The translations under genes and the position numbers were made by a program. A DNA stretch of 64,000 bases from Chthoniobacteraceae bacterium. GTDB taxonomy: Bacteria > Verrucomicrobiota > Verrucomicrobiia > Chthoniobacterales > Chthoniobacteraceae. The notes under the pieces are model-generated. The model was given only the letters and a program-made list of their open reading frames with translations, was not told the origin of the DNA and did no database searches. Below, one piece after another: positions 9,431-16,845 of the stretch. The DNA is taken from assembly GCA_947471505.1 (NCBI GenBank), contig CANIWM010000003.1, positions 62,001-126,000 on the forward strand. The letters are read 5' to 3'. Each line of letters opens with the position of its first letter. Position 1 is the stretch's first letter.

Positions 9431-10036
9431 GTGCCAGTACTCGGCCTGACAGGTGGGATTGCGACGGGGAAAACGACGTTTGCCCCGTTGCTGCTCCGAC
9501 ACTTTTCGGGGATGCAGCACTTTGACTCGGACCATTGCGTTCACAACCTTCTGCGAGGAGACGAGGCCATACGAGGAGCAATCCTTGAGGCGTTCGGACC
9601 TTCCGTGATGGGCGAGGACGGATGGCCGAGCCGCCCGAAACTTCGGGAAGCGGTATTCGCTGATGAAAGTCGGCGGAGGACGCTGGAGGCGATTTTGCAT
9701 CCGACTGTTCGTGCGAGTTGGCGAATGAAAGCCGACGCTGCTCGGGCGGACGGGTCTTGGCTTCTGGTGGATATTCCGCTGCTCTATGAAACGGGCGTCC
9801 AGTCGGAGTTTGACCGCGTAATTGTGGTCGGATGTCCGAGAGCGACACAATTAAAACGATTAAATATCGAGCGAGGGCTTGCGCTGGAGCTCGCGGAGAG
9901 GATAATGGCCTCTCAACTGGCTATCGGCGTAAAGACCCAACAAGCCGATCACGTTATCTGGAATGACAGCACCGTCTGCAACCTCGACGGACAATCCGAA
10001 CTCCTTGCCGCTTGGCTCAAGCAGCATTGTAGATGA
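9431..10036 (+). CDS. coaE: Dephospho-CoA kinase
   Basis: 201 residues from a GTG placed directly after the secretin stop. It opens with LGLTGGIATGKTT, the CoaE form of the P-loop, and has LLVDIPLLYETG in mid-protein (about 112-123), the conserved segment around the substrate pocket. The enzyme phosphorylates dephospho-CoA with ATP, the last step of CoA synthesis, in the cytoplasm. Length fits the family (about 200). Its end overlaps upstream frames of rho, but the rho start at 10050 leaves a 13-base gap. Confidence 0.93.
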   Translation: MPVLGLTGGIATGKTTFAPLLLRHFSGMQHFDSDHCVHNLLRGDEAIRGAILEAFGPSVMGEDGWPSRPKLREAVFADESRRRTLEAILHPTVRASWRMKADAARADGSWLLVDIPLLYETGVQSEFDRVIVVGCPRATQLKRLNIERGLALELAERIMASQLAIGVKTQQADHVIWNDSTVCNLDGQSELLAAWLKQHCR

Positions 10037-10049
10037 AGGAACGTCTATT

Positions 10050-11501
10050 ATGAACCCAACACTTCAACATGCAGGGAATGAAATCCTGCCAATTTACGTC
10101 CCTGTGGCGTTGCCGATAATGGTCGGCACGCCAGAGGAAAACAAACCTGCCCCGGCACCACTGGCGCAACAACCGGAGGAAGAACTGCTCAACGAGAACG
10201 GCGATCCTCGCGCGGTGGTTCCTGCCCTTGCAGCACGGGACATCTGGATCGATGAACTTCACGCGCTCACCGTGCAGGAGCTTCACGACCGTTTCTTGCA
10301 GCTCAACATCAAGCCGAACCCGGAGAAGACGCGACATTACCTCGTTTGCGACCTTCTCCGTGCGTATCACAAGCTCGGCTATAAGCTCCTTGCGGAGGGC
10401 ATCACGGAGTTCATCACGACGGATGGATGCGGCTTTGTGCGCTTCCCGCGGTACAGCTTCCGGCCTTGTCCGCAGGATGCGTTCTTCACGTTTCAACACG
10501 CAAAGAAAATCAACATGCGCGGCGGGCATCTCGTGCAGGTGCGCTTCCGGCCCGCCGAGCAAAAGGAGAAGTATTTCATGGTCGAGGAAGTCCTCACCAT
10601 CGAGGGAATCCCTTTCGCCGATTGGGTGACGCCGGCGGACTTCGAGACGCTCACACCGCGTTTCCCGGATGCGCGAATCCGGCTGGAAGGCACGGGGCGC
10701 ACGTCGGTCACCGCTCGGGCGGTTGATTTAATTTCGCCGATTGGGCGTGGGCAGCGCGGACTGCTCGTGGCACCGCCGCGAGCTGGAAAGACGATCCTTT
10801 TGAAAGAGCTGGCCATCGCCGCGCTCGCGAATAATCCGGGACTGCAAGTGATGCTCTTGCTCGTGGATGAACGGCCCGAGGAAGTCACCGACCTTCAGCG
10901 CAGCGTGAAGGGCGCGGAAGTCTATGCGTCCACGTTTGACGAGCCGAGTACCCGCCATATCCAAGTCTGCGAGATTCTCGCGGACCGTGCAAAGCGGCTC
11001 GTGGAGCAGGGGAAGCACGTCCTCATTTTCCTCGATTCCATCACGCGACTCTCGCGCGGCTACAACAATGCACGGCCCGGCGGCGGACGCATCATGACGG
11101 GCGGCCTCGATACGAAGGCGCTCGTGAAACCGAAGAAGTTCTTCGGCAGCGCGCGCAATACCGTCGAAGCGGGCAGTCTCACCATCCTCGCCACGGCCCT
11201 CGTGGAGACGCACAGCAAGGCGGACGACATCATTTTTGAAGAGTATAAAGGCACCGGCAATATGGAGGTGAAGCTCGACCGCTTCCTCAGCGACCGCCGT
11301 GTTTTCCCGGCCATTGACCTGTTGCAAAGCGCCACGCGCCGCGACGAATTACTCTATCACCCCGACGAGTTTAACCGCATCACCGTCCTCCGTCGCCAGC
11401 TCTCGGCACTGCCGCCGCTGGAGGCCACTGAGGTGCTCATCCACGCGCTCAAAGCTACCCAGAGCAACGCACAACTTCTCTTGGGAGGGCTACGAGGCTG
11501 A
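10050..11501 (+). CDS. rho: Transcription termination factor Rho
   Basis: 483 residues from the ATG at 10050, preceded by GAAGGA at a good distance. A start at 9963 inside coaE would add 29 non-conserved residues and is rejected. An N-terminal helix-extended region (LTVQELHDRFLQLNI, the Rho_N fold) is followed by a cold-shock-like RNA-binding domain (ITTDGCGFVRFPRYSF), then the hexameric ATPase core with Walker A (PPRAGKT), Walker B (VLIFLDSITR) and the R-loop (RPGGGRIMTGGLD). Rho ends untranslated transcripts by pulling RNA through its ring. The N-terminal Pro/Glu-rich insert is short. The stop overlaps a CTG that appears to start the next gene. Confidence 0.97.
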   Translation: MNPTLQHAGNEILPIYVPVALPIMVGTPEENKPAPAPLAQQPEEELLNENGDPRAVVPALAARDIWIDELHALTVQELHDRFLQLNIKPNPEKTRHYLVCDLLRAYHKLGYKLLAEGITEFITTDGCGFVRFPRYSFRPCPQDAFFTFQHAKKINMRGGHLVQVRFRPAEQKEKYFMVEEVLTIEGIPFADWVTPADFETLTPRFPDARIRLEGTGRTSVTARAVDLISPIGRGQRGLLVAPPRAGKTILLKELAIAALANNPGLQVMLLLVDERPEEVTDLQRSVKGAEVYASTFDEPSTRHIQVCEILADRAKRLVEQGKHVLIFLDSITRLSRGYNNARPGGGRIMTGGLDTKALVKPKKFFGSARNTVEAGSLTILATALVETHSKADDIIFEEYKGTGNMEVKLDRFLSDRRVFPAIDLLQSATRRDELLYHPDEFNRITVLRRQLSALPPLEATEVLIHALKATQSNAQLLLGGLRG

Positions 11502-12598
11502 ACAATCCCGAGCTCGAATCCAGCACCAGCAGCGCGCCAGACGTACCGCTTACGGATACGAGCGCGGCGCTTGCCGAAGTCCTCCCGCATTTCGCGCCGC
11601 ACGACCGCATCGCCGTGGATACCGAGGCGGACTCGCTGCACTGCTATTTTGAAAAGCTCTGCCTCATCCAAATCACCGTCCCAGGGCACGACTTCCTCAT
11701 TGATCCGCTCGCCCCGATGGACCTCGCGCCCCTCTGGAATGCGTGGGCGGGGAAAGAGCTGATCTTCCACGGAGCCGACTACGATCTGCGGCTCCTGCGC
11801 CGCGCAGGTTGCCCGCCGCCCGCGCGGATCTTCGACACCATGCTCGCCGCACGACTCACCGGCGTAAAGGAATTCAGCTACGCGGCGCTGATGGAGAACC
11901 TCTTCAAAGTCCCCATCGCCAAAGCCTCGCAAAAAGCCAACTGGGCCCGGCGTCCACTCTCCCAGCAGATGATGGAATACGCCGTGAACGACACGCGGCA
12001 CCTCGGCGCGCTCCGCGATCTCCTCAGCGCAGACCTCGACAAAATGGGCCGCCGCGCGTGGTTCGACCAGTGCTGCGAACGCGCCATCCGCTCCTCCGAG
12101 ATTGATAGGGAACTCGACCCCGACCAAGTCTGGCGCATCGCCGGCAGCGGCCTCCTTCGTGGACGCGCCGCCGCGATCTTCCGCGAACTATGGCACTGGC
12201 GCGAAGACGAAGCGAAGCGCGTGGACAAACCCACCTTCCACATCCTCCACAGCGAAATGCTCATCAAAGCCGCCGAGCGCATCCACGCCGGCGAGCGCGT
12301 CGAGTTCAAACACATTCGCGGCCCCCGCGCGCAGCGCTTCTTCATCGCAGCGCATAAAGGCATCGTCTGCCCCGAAGCCGACTGGCCCAAAGTCATCCGC
12401 GTAGCCCGCACCAAGCCTTCCCAGCAGCAGTTCCAGCGTTTTCTGGAGCTCAAAAAAATCCGCGACACCCGCGCCGACGAGCTAAACCTCGACCCCTCCC
12501 TCATCTCCGCCAAAGCAACGCTCGAAGGCCTAGCCTTCCGCCCCGACGACACCCTGCCCAAGCTCATGCCGTGGCAGCGCGAGATGCTCGGATTGTAG
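11498..12598 (+). CDS. rnd: Ribonuclease D-like 3'-5' exonuclease with HRDC domain, apparent CTG start
   Basis: The DEDDy exonuclease core is clear: AVDTEAD (first Asp/Glu), HGADYDLRLL (second Asp) and MEYAVNDTRHL (Tyr and final Asp), then an HRDC domain (VDKPTFHILHSEMLIKAAE). RNase D trims tRNA 3' ends. The GTG at 11615 encodes the Val of the first catalytic motif, so it cannot be the start. Between the in-frame stop at 11429 and 11615 there is no ATG, GTG or TTG. The only plausible start is CTG at 11498, overlapping the rho TGA as CTGA and preceded by GGGAGG at 11483-11488. That gives 366 residues with a normal RNase D N-terminus (TDTSAALAEVLPHFAPHDRIAVDTE). Confidence 0.88.
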   Translation: MNNPELESSTSSAPDVPLTDTSAALAEVLPHFAPHDRIAVDTEADSLHCYFEKLCLIQITVPGHDFLIDPLAPMDLAPLWNAWAGKELIFHGADYDLRLLRRAGCPPPARIFDTMLAARLTGVKEFSYAALMENLFKVPIAKASQKANWARRPLSQQMMEYAVNDTRHLGALRDLLSADLDKMGRRAWFDQCCERAIRSSEIDRELDPDQVWRIAGSGLLRGRAAAIFRELWHWREDEAKRVDKPTFHILHSEMLIKAAERIHAGERVEFKHIRGPRAQRFFIAAHKGIVCPEADWPKVIRVARTKPSQQQFQRFLELKKIRDTRADELNLDPSLISAKATLEGLAFRPDDTLPKLMPWQREMLGL

Positions 12599-12699
12599 CG
12601 CACGTCAAACTGCCAGTGAAGCCGCGTGAGGGCGACATCCGTGATGACACCGGGGCAAGCCCAAATGCCTTCAGAAAAGTTTAGCCGCCGTTCGTTGCA

Positions 12700-13155
12700 T
12701 CAGGATAAAGCGTCCGGCAGGACATGGTGGAGAATAACGCAGACTAAAGCTACGGCGAGCGCGAGTATGAAGGCATGCCAGACAAGCGTGAGAGTCCCGA
12801 CGCCGCAAGCAACGTAAGCATACCGATGATCCTCGCGACGAAGGTATGAAACTGCCCCGCCGATAATCGCGACCGCGGCGAGCGCCAAGGAAAGAGTGTA
12901 AGGTAGCTCCTGAGGAGAGAAACGCTGCCGTGGAGTTTCGGTTGGTGGTGGAGTCTTCTTGAGTTTGGCAGTAATGTGCTGCTTGAGGCTGAGGATCGTC
13001 TCCGCGAGTTGTTGGTTGGCGGGTGGCGGCGGAACAATCGCGTCCCGGATGGCTGGTCCGACGAGGACGGATAACAAGCCGAGAAAAGCGGCGGCGACGG
13101 CAAGGATGCCGAACGTCTTCGGTTTGATTTCGGGTGGGAGTTCCGCTGTTGTCAT
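12700..13155 (-). CDS. Small hypothetical membrane protein
   Basis: 151 residues, family not recognised. Three or four hydrophobic segments are visible: about 14-37 (FGILAVAAAFLGLLSVLVG), 87-105 (LSLALAAVAIIGGAVSYL) and a long final stretch from about 114 to 146. Between the first two is a charged, Pro-rich loop (about 40-82) with a short heptad-like helix (LAETILSLKQHITAKL). It converges on the RNase D gene with a 100-base gap and has no partner upstream, so it stands alone ahead of a repeat-rich region. The hydrophobic periodicity and lack of a competing frame support a real gene; no function is proposed. Confidence 0.6.
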   Translation of the reverse strand: MTTAELPPEIKPKTFGILAVAAAFLGLLSVLVGPAIRDAIVPPPPANQQLAETILSLKQHITAKLKKTPPPTETPRQRFSPQELPYTLSLALAAVAIIGGAVSYLRREDHRYAYVACGVGTLTLVWHAFILALAVALVCVILHHVLPDALS

Positions 13156-13344
13156 TGTTGGGTGCGCGTGAAGGTGGCTAACTTCCCTTTATACGATAAG
13201 CCATTTCCGCCAGTCGTATAACAGGCGACTCGGAGAATGGCGCGTTCTCTCCGTCGGAGTGGTTGTTTCGGTGGAATGTTGCGCGCATGGGTGTTTTCTA
13301 GCGGGGCTAGGGGCGGTGGCGAGAAGTTTCCTCCGGCAAACGCG

Positions 13345-13364
13345 GGTGTGATTCAAGGTGGAAC
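13345..13364 (+). repeat. Single copy of the GGTGTGATT..GTGGAA end motif
   Basis: The sequence GGTGTGATTCAAGGTGGAAC matches the terminal inverted repeat of the hairpin element at 15379-15663, with two or three differences. It stands here without a partner, so it looks like a solo end or a remnant. Confidence 0.6.
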
Positions 13365-13399
13365 GGAAAGCGGGAGTTCTGGAGGGCCGAAGGTCCGCA

Positions 13400-13585
13400 A
13401 ATGTGATAGCCCAGGCTCAGCGAGGAACGAGCGCAGGCCTGGGTTCCGATAGGAGAACGATTCAGCCCTGAAAGGGCGAGATAATCGCGCAATCACCGTC
13501 CTATCGCGCCCTTTCAGGGCTCATCCCGTCTTCTACGGGAACCCAGGGCTGCGCTCCTACGTCGCTGACCCTGGGCTATTATATT
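13400..13585. repeat. Long imperfect inverted repeat, PVC-type intergenic palindrome
   Basis: The left arm 13400-13446 (GATAGCCCAGGCTCAGCGAGG..., ending CCTGGGTTCC) pairs with the right arm 13538-13585 (GGGAACCCAGGGCTGCGCTCC..., ending CCTGGGCTATT) with roughly 85% complementarity. Nested inside is a second pair, AGCCCTGAAAGGGCGAGATA at 13464-13483 with TATCGCGCCCTTTCAGGGCT at 13502-13521. The whole would fold into a branched hairpin. From memory, similar AGCCCTGAAAGGGC palindromes are scattered through Verrucomicrobiota and Planctomycetota intergenic DNA. It lies between two converging-tail genes and fills most of the 13156-13638 gap; nothing coding is seen there. Confidence 0.8.
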
Positions 13586-13638
13586 GCCGGGCTTTCAGCC
13601 CTTCGCTTGTTCCCCTTTTCACCACATCCGGCAAATGC

Positions 13639-14589
13639 CTACATCGCCAGCGTCACCACTTCCGAGATGGTCTCGCCGCCGGAATTGCGCGTCACGATGC
13701 GGAAGTCTATGGTGGCTTGCTCGAAGTCGGGGTCGGTGATGGTTTGTGTGGGGCGGGTGAGGAGGACTTCGTTTGCCCAGGCGGTTTCGCTGGCGAGCTT
13801 CCATTGGACGACGATTTCCGTCGCGCCTTCTGCTCCGCCAGTGGCGGGGGTGTTGATGCGGGCGGTCGTGACGTCCACCACTTCTACGCTGGTGATCTGT
13901 AGCGCGCCGGGCGCAGGGACGGTCTCTAGCGGGAAGCCCAGCAACGCTTGGGGGAAAAGCCCTTTCAGCCGGTCGCTCTGGCCGAACAGCTCATAACCTA
14001 GCTTCAGCCGGAGTTTGCCGAGCGCCACCTTCAGCGCGGCAGTGCCTTGGCGGCGGGTCTCGGCGGCGCTCGTTTTTTGACCTTTGGCGGTGATGGTATC
14101 GCCGTAAATTGTCTGCCAATTCGTAAGGAGGGTCGCCGCAAGTGCCACCGCCGTCGCGTCTAACTCCGCCGCGCGGGCCTGCATGGCCGTTTTGAGAGCG
14201 GAGAGGTGCGTCTCCAACTGCGAATCGTCCGCCGTGCTGAAAACCTCGCGTCCATTCGGGAAAATCTCCAGCAACTCCACGCCATCCTGCCCAAAAGCGA
14301 TCAGCGGAGCGCCGTACACTTTGCTAATTAAGTTAGGCAGAGCCGCGCGAAACTGGTTCTTCGCAGCGACCCGCGCTTTGCGCAAGCCGAGCTTCACCGT
14401 CTCGCTGCCGATATTCGAATCGAGCAAGGCGATGGCGTTGCTCACCGCAGTCAGCTCCAAGGCGACATCTGCGGAGACAGGGTCCGCGAGGACGAGGCCG
14501 ACATGTTCCTCGGTGAAGGCGGTGAGGTCTGAGACGGAGATTTTTTTGTCTTCGTAAGGGTTTTCTCCTACTTTGTAGAGATCGATCAT
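13639..14589 (-). CDS. Hypothetical protein, helical N-domain plus fibronectin-like C-domain
   Basis: 316 residues, not recognised. No signal peptide or membrane segment is visible. Residues 1-215 are mostly amphipathic helix rich in Ala, Leu and Thr (for example LDATAVALAATLLTNWQTI). The last ~90 residues read as a fibronectin type III-like beta domain (SVEVVDVTTARINTP, TEIVVQWKL, IDFRIVTRNSGGETIS). It stands alone between two repeat regions. The long continuous frame and domain-like composition change near residue 220 support a real gene. A surface or assembly role is possible, but nothing in the sequence or context fixes a function. Confidence 0.65.
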   Translation of the reverse strand: MIDLYKVGENPYEDKKISVSDLTAFTEEHVGLVLADPVSADVALELTAVSNAIALLDSNIGSETVKLGLRKARVAAKNQFRAALPNLISKVYGAPLIAFGQDGVELLEIFPNGREVFSTADDSQLETHLSALKTAMQARAAELDATAVALAATLLTNWQTIYGDTITAKGQKTSAAETRRQGTAALKVALGKLRLKLGYELFGQSDRLKGLFPQALLGFPLETVPAPGALQITSVEVVDVTTARINTPATGGAEGATEIVVQWKLASETAWANEVLLTRPTQTITDPDFEQATIDFRIVTRNSGGETISEVVTLAM

Positions 14590-14774
14590 ATTTGGTTTTG
14601 TTTAAGGGTCAAAAGCGCCGGATGATAACAAAAGTGGCCAGCCGCTCGGCGCGGAAATAACAGATGGCAGGTGAAAGAAAGTCATAAACGCCGCTGGGCT
14701 TCAAGAACTTTTTACAGAAAATTGCACAGCTAATGCAAATCGGGTGAGAGCCAAAAAGCAGGACCAAGCGAGCG

Positions 14775-15195
14775 GTTCCTCTATAATGAGTGGAAAAATT
14801 GGAAACCGGCAAAACGGCGCTGTTTTATCGATAGACAAAATGGGCCGCCACTCAAACAAGGCTGATTTGCTCGTAGGCAAAAAAGAGGATGAGCAAAACG
14901 GCGCTGTTTCAGTCATGGGCAAAATATGCCCCCTACTCAAACAGCGCTGTTTCAGTCATGGGCAAAAATGCCCACGTATCAAACTGCGCTGTTTTGGTCA
15001 TGGGTAAAAATACCCACGTATAAAACTGCGCTATTTTGGCTATAGGCAAAAACGCCCACGTATAAAACAGCGCTGTTTTGGTCGTAGGCAAAAAAACCCA
15101 TGTCTAAAAATGCGCAATTCCGTGCGTTTGCGGAAAATGCAGTCAGCAAAACTGGGCATTTTTAGCCATCCCCTCAAATGTGGGGGCGATGGGAA
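14775..15195. repeat. Array 1: about nine 42-bp units with dyads every 21 bp
   Basis: Units align on GCGCT at 14817, 14859, 14901, 14944, 14986, 15028, 15070, 15112 and 15154, a spacing of 42 (once 43). Each good unit holds two dyads: type A, AAAACAGCGCTGTTTT (perfect at 15064-15079), and type B, TGGGCAAAAATGCCCA (14959-14974). Dyad centres fall 21 bp apart: 14945.5, 14966.5, 14987.5, 15008.5 and 15029.5. The type B stem changes on both sides together (GGGC/GCCC to GGGT/ACCC at 15001-15016), which conserves pairing. The edges are degenerate. There are no spacers, so this is not a CRISPR array. Function unknown. Confidence 0.85.
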
Positions 15196-15241
15196 GTGGA
15201 AACTGTGCGATAGACCGTTGCGCACGGACGGGATCGGCCCC

Positions 15242-15348
15242 AAGGAGGGGGAACGTCCCGTTCCCCTGAACCACGAAGTGGTTCCCGAGTTGCTCGCAGC
15301 GTAAGAGCGGCGCTCGCGCCGCAGGGGAACGGGACGTTCCCCCTCCTT
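15242..15348. repeat. 27-bp perfect inverted repeat
   Basis: The sequence beginning AAGGAGGGGGAACGTCCCGT at 15242-15268 is exactly reverse-complementary to 15322-15348, with a 53-base loop that itself contains short palindromes (CCACGAAGTGG; GCGGCGCTCGCGCCGC). It sits between array 1 and the hairpin element, and no coding sequence is involved. Confidence 0.85.
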
Positions 15349-15378
15349 GAGGGCTTTCGCCCGATGGGTGCCGATGCC

Positions 15379-15663
15379 GGGTGTGATTAAAAGTGGAACA
15401 GAGCGAAGTCGCGATAGCGACAAGCGGCGACAAGCCAACACTGCGAGTGTAACGAGCCAAGGAGCGGCGGCATTCCTGCCGCCGTCTCCAAACGCGCGAA
15501 GCGCCTGATCGGTTTCGCGCGGCTCTGGGAAACTGCACGGTGCTCGAAATTGGGCGCTTCGCGCTTTTAGGACGGCGGCAGGAATGCCGCCGCTCCTTGG
15601 CTCGCTTCGCTCGCATGAGATCGCTATCGCGACCTTCACGCTGTTCCACTTTTAATCACACCC
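15379..15663. mobile_element. MITE-like hairpin element with 23-bp terminal inverted repeats
   Basis: The ends GGGTGTGATTAAAAGTGGAA... (15379-15401) and its exact reverse complement (15641-15663) are 23-bp perfect inverted repeats. Inside them are GTCGCGATAGCGA (15408-15420) paired with 15621-15633, and a perfect 34-bp pair at 15453-15486 and 15571-15604 (core CCAAGGAGCGGCGGCATTCC). The 285-bp element could fold end to end as one hairpin. It has no transposase gene, and no target-site duplication was identified. Related end motifs lie at 13345-13364 and 15678-15697. A non-autonomous palindromic element is the simplest reading. Confidence 0.7.
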
Positions 15664-15677
15664 GCCGATGCCATTGC

Positions 15678-15697
15678 ATTCCACTTTGAATCACACC
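15678..15697 (-). repeat. Extra copy of the hairpin-element end motif
   Basis: ATTCCACTTTGAATCACACC repeats the right end of the 15379-15663 element 15 bases beyond it, in the same orientation, with small differences. It suggests a nested or partly deleted second copy. Confidence 0.6.
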
Positions 15698-15709
15698 AAC
15701 TTCCATAAA

Positions 15710-15842
15710 TAAAGAGACGGGAGAAAGTAGCGGGGCCGTCTCGGCCCCGTCGCGACACGCAGTGTCGCAGCGCGGCAAGCGCCTTCGGCGCTCGGGGGCG
15801 GGACGCCCCCGCTACGATTCGTTCCTCTCCGCAGTCTCTTTA
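15710..15842. repeat. Composite GC-rich palindrome
   Basis: Outer arms TAAAGAGAC (15710-15718) and GTCTCTTTA (15834-15842) enclose GTAGCGGGG (15727-15735) paired with CCCCGCTAC ending at 15815. Inside are several hairpins: GGGGCCGTCTCGGCCCC, GCGACACGCAGTGTCGC and GCGCCTTCGGCGC. It is intergenic and has no gene. The stretch 15843-15917 after it holds nothing recognised. Confidence 0.75.
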
Positions 15843-15917
15843 GTTCAGGAAGATGGTATCACACACTAGGCAGGGTTTGCGGACCCACAAACTCCGACCG
15901 AGTTTTTCAACAGCCTG

Positions 15918-16385
15918 CTAGAGCGCCAGTTCGGGCTGCTCGACTCGTGTGATGCTCCATTGGGTCGGGCCGCCGGTGCGCCGCCAGGTGATCTCAAAGG
16001 GCTGGGTGAGGCGGTTTAGCTCGTCTTTCGCGTAGTTGGCGAGGGGGCCGCCGGTGCCGGTGAGCTTTATTTTTTCGCGGATGACCCACTCGGCTCCTCG
16101 GGAATCGAGCCCTTTTTCCTCGCGCACGACGGTGACGAAAAGGAACTGCTGGAAGACTTCTTGCGTGCGGGAAATCACATTTGCTTTGTCGTGCCCCCAT
16201 CGGTCGCGGTAGTCATCCGCCACCAGGCGCTCGAACGCGGCAAAGTCTCGGCCTTCGATGGCTGCGATGAGTCGCGTCTGCGCGCGGCGGACCTGACGTT
16301 CTGGCTGGAGCCACCACCACAGCGCGAGGGCCGCACACACGATTACAACGCCAATCCACACGCCGAATTTCTTAAAAAGTTCCAT
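15918..16385 (-). CDS. Membrane-anchored NTF2-like (SnoaL-like) protein
   Basis: 155 residues from the ATG at 16385; the longer upstream frame (to 16589) runs antisense through the Nudix gene and is rejected. MELFKKFGVWIGVVIVCAALALWWW is a signal anchor. The rest resembles the cone-shaped NTF2-like fold: a helical start (RLIAAIEGRDFAAFERLVADDYRDRWG) followed by a strand-rich half ending FEITWRRTGGPTQWSITRVE. Such domains bind small ligands or act as accessory domains, and no catalytic residues can be named. Its start codon overlaps the start of the divergent Nudix gene (CATG). Confidence 0.7.
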   Translation of the reverse strand: MELFKKFGVWIGVVIVCAALALWWWLQPERQVRRAQTRLIAAIEGRDFAAFERLVADDYRDRWGHDKANVISRTQEVFQQFLFVTVVREEKGLDSRGAEWVIREKIKLTGTGGPLANYAKDELNRLTQPFEITWRRTGGPTQWSITRVEQPELAL

Positions 16386-16845
16386 GAATAAAAAAGAGCC
16401 CAAGCTCCGCACGAACGTCGCGGCAATCCTTCGCAATCGCGAGGGCAAAATCCTGATCTGTGAGCGCGTCCAGATATGGAATGCGTGGCAATTTCCGCAG
16501 GGCGGCGTGGACGATGGGGAGACGCTGGAGCAGGCGTTGACTCGCGAGCTGCGGGAGGAGATTGGGATCGAGCCGGGAGACTTCCGCATCGTGGAGATGC
16601 GCGGCGGCTATATGTATATGTTCCCCGGCGGGCGGAAGAAGGGGTTTGAGGGGAAGGACCAGACTTACTTCCTGTGCGACTTCCTCGCCGATGACTCGAA
16701 GATCAATGTGGAAACGGAGATCCCGGAGTTTCGCGGGTGGAAGTGGATCGCGCCTGTGGACTTCCGCAAAGCATGGCTGCCGCCGATGAAGATCGATGTT
16801 TACACGAAGGTCTTCGGCGACTTTTTCGGAATCCAACTCCAGTAG
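16384..16845 (+). CDS. Nudix hydrolase, RppH-like
   Basis: 153 residues. The Nudix box is complete: GGVDDGETLEQALTRELREEIGI (GX5EX7REUXEEXGU) at about residues 39-61. WQFPQGG just before it is the form seen in RppH, which removes pyrophosphate from mRNA 5' ends and starts decay; related enzymes cleave diadenosine polyphosphates. The pattern suits RppH or Ap4A hydrolase, and the substrate cannot be settled by reading. The ATG at 16384 shares two bases with the divergent gene's start, leaving no room for ordinary promoters between them. The stop overlaps the next start (TAGTG). Confidence 0.85.
   Translation: MNKKEPKLRTNVAAILRNREGKILICERVQIWNAWQFPQGGVDDGETLEQALTRELREEIGIEPGDFRIVEMRGGYMYMFPGGRKKGFEGKDQTYFLCDFLADDSKINVETEIPEFRGWKWIAPVDFRKAWLPPMKIDVYTKVFGDFFGIQLQ

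Noticed and set aside
14775-15195. CRISPR array
   Set aside because: Units are contiguous with no unique spacers, the repeats are degenerate, and no cas genes are in the window.
15040-15649. Minus-strand frames of 199 and 168 codons
   Set aside because: They cover palindromic repeats and the hairpin element; open frames there come from the repeat composition.
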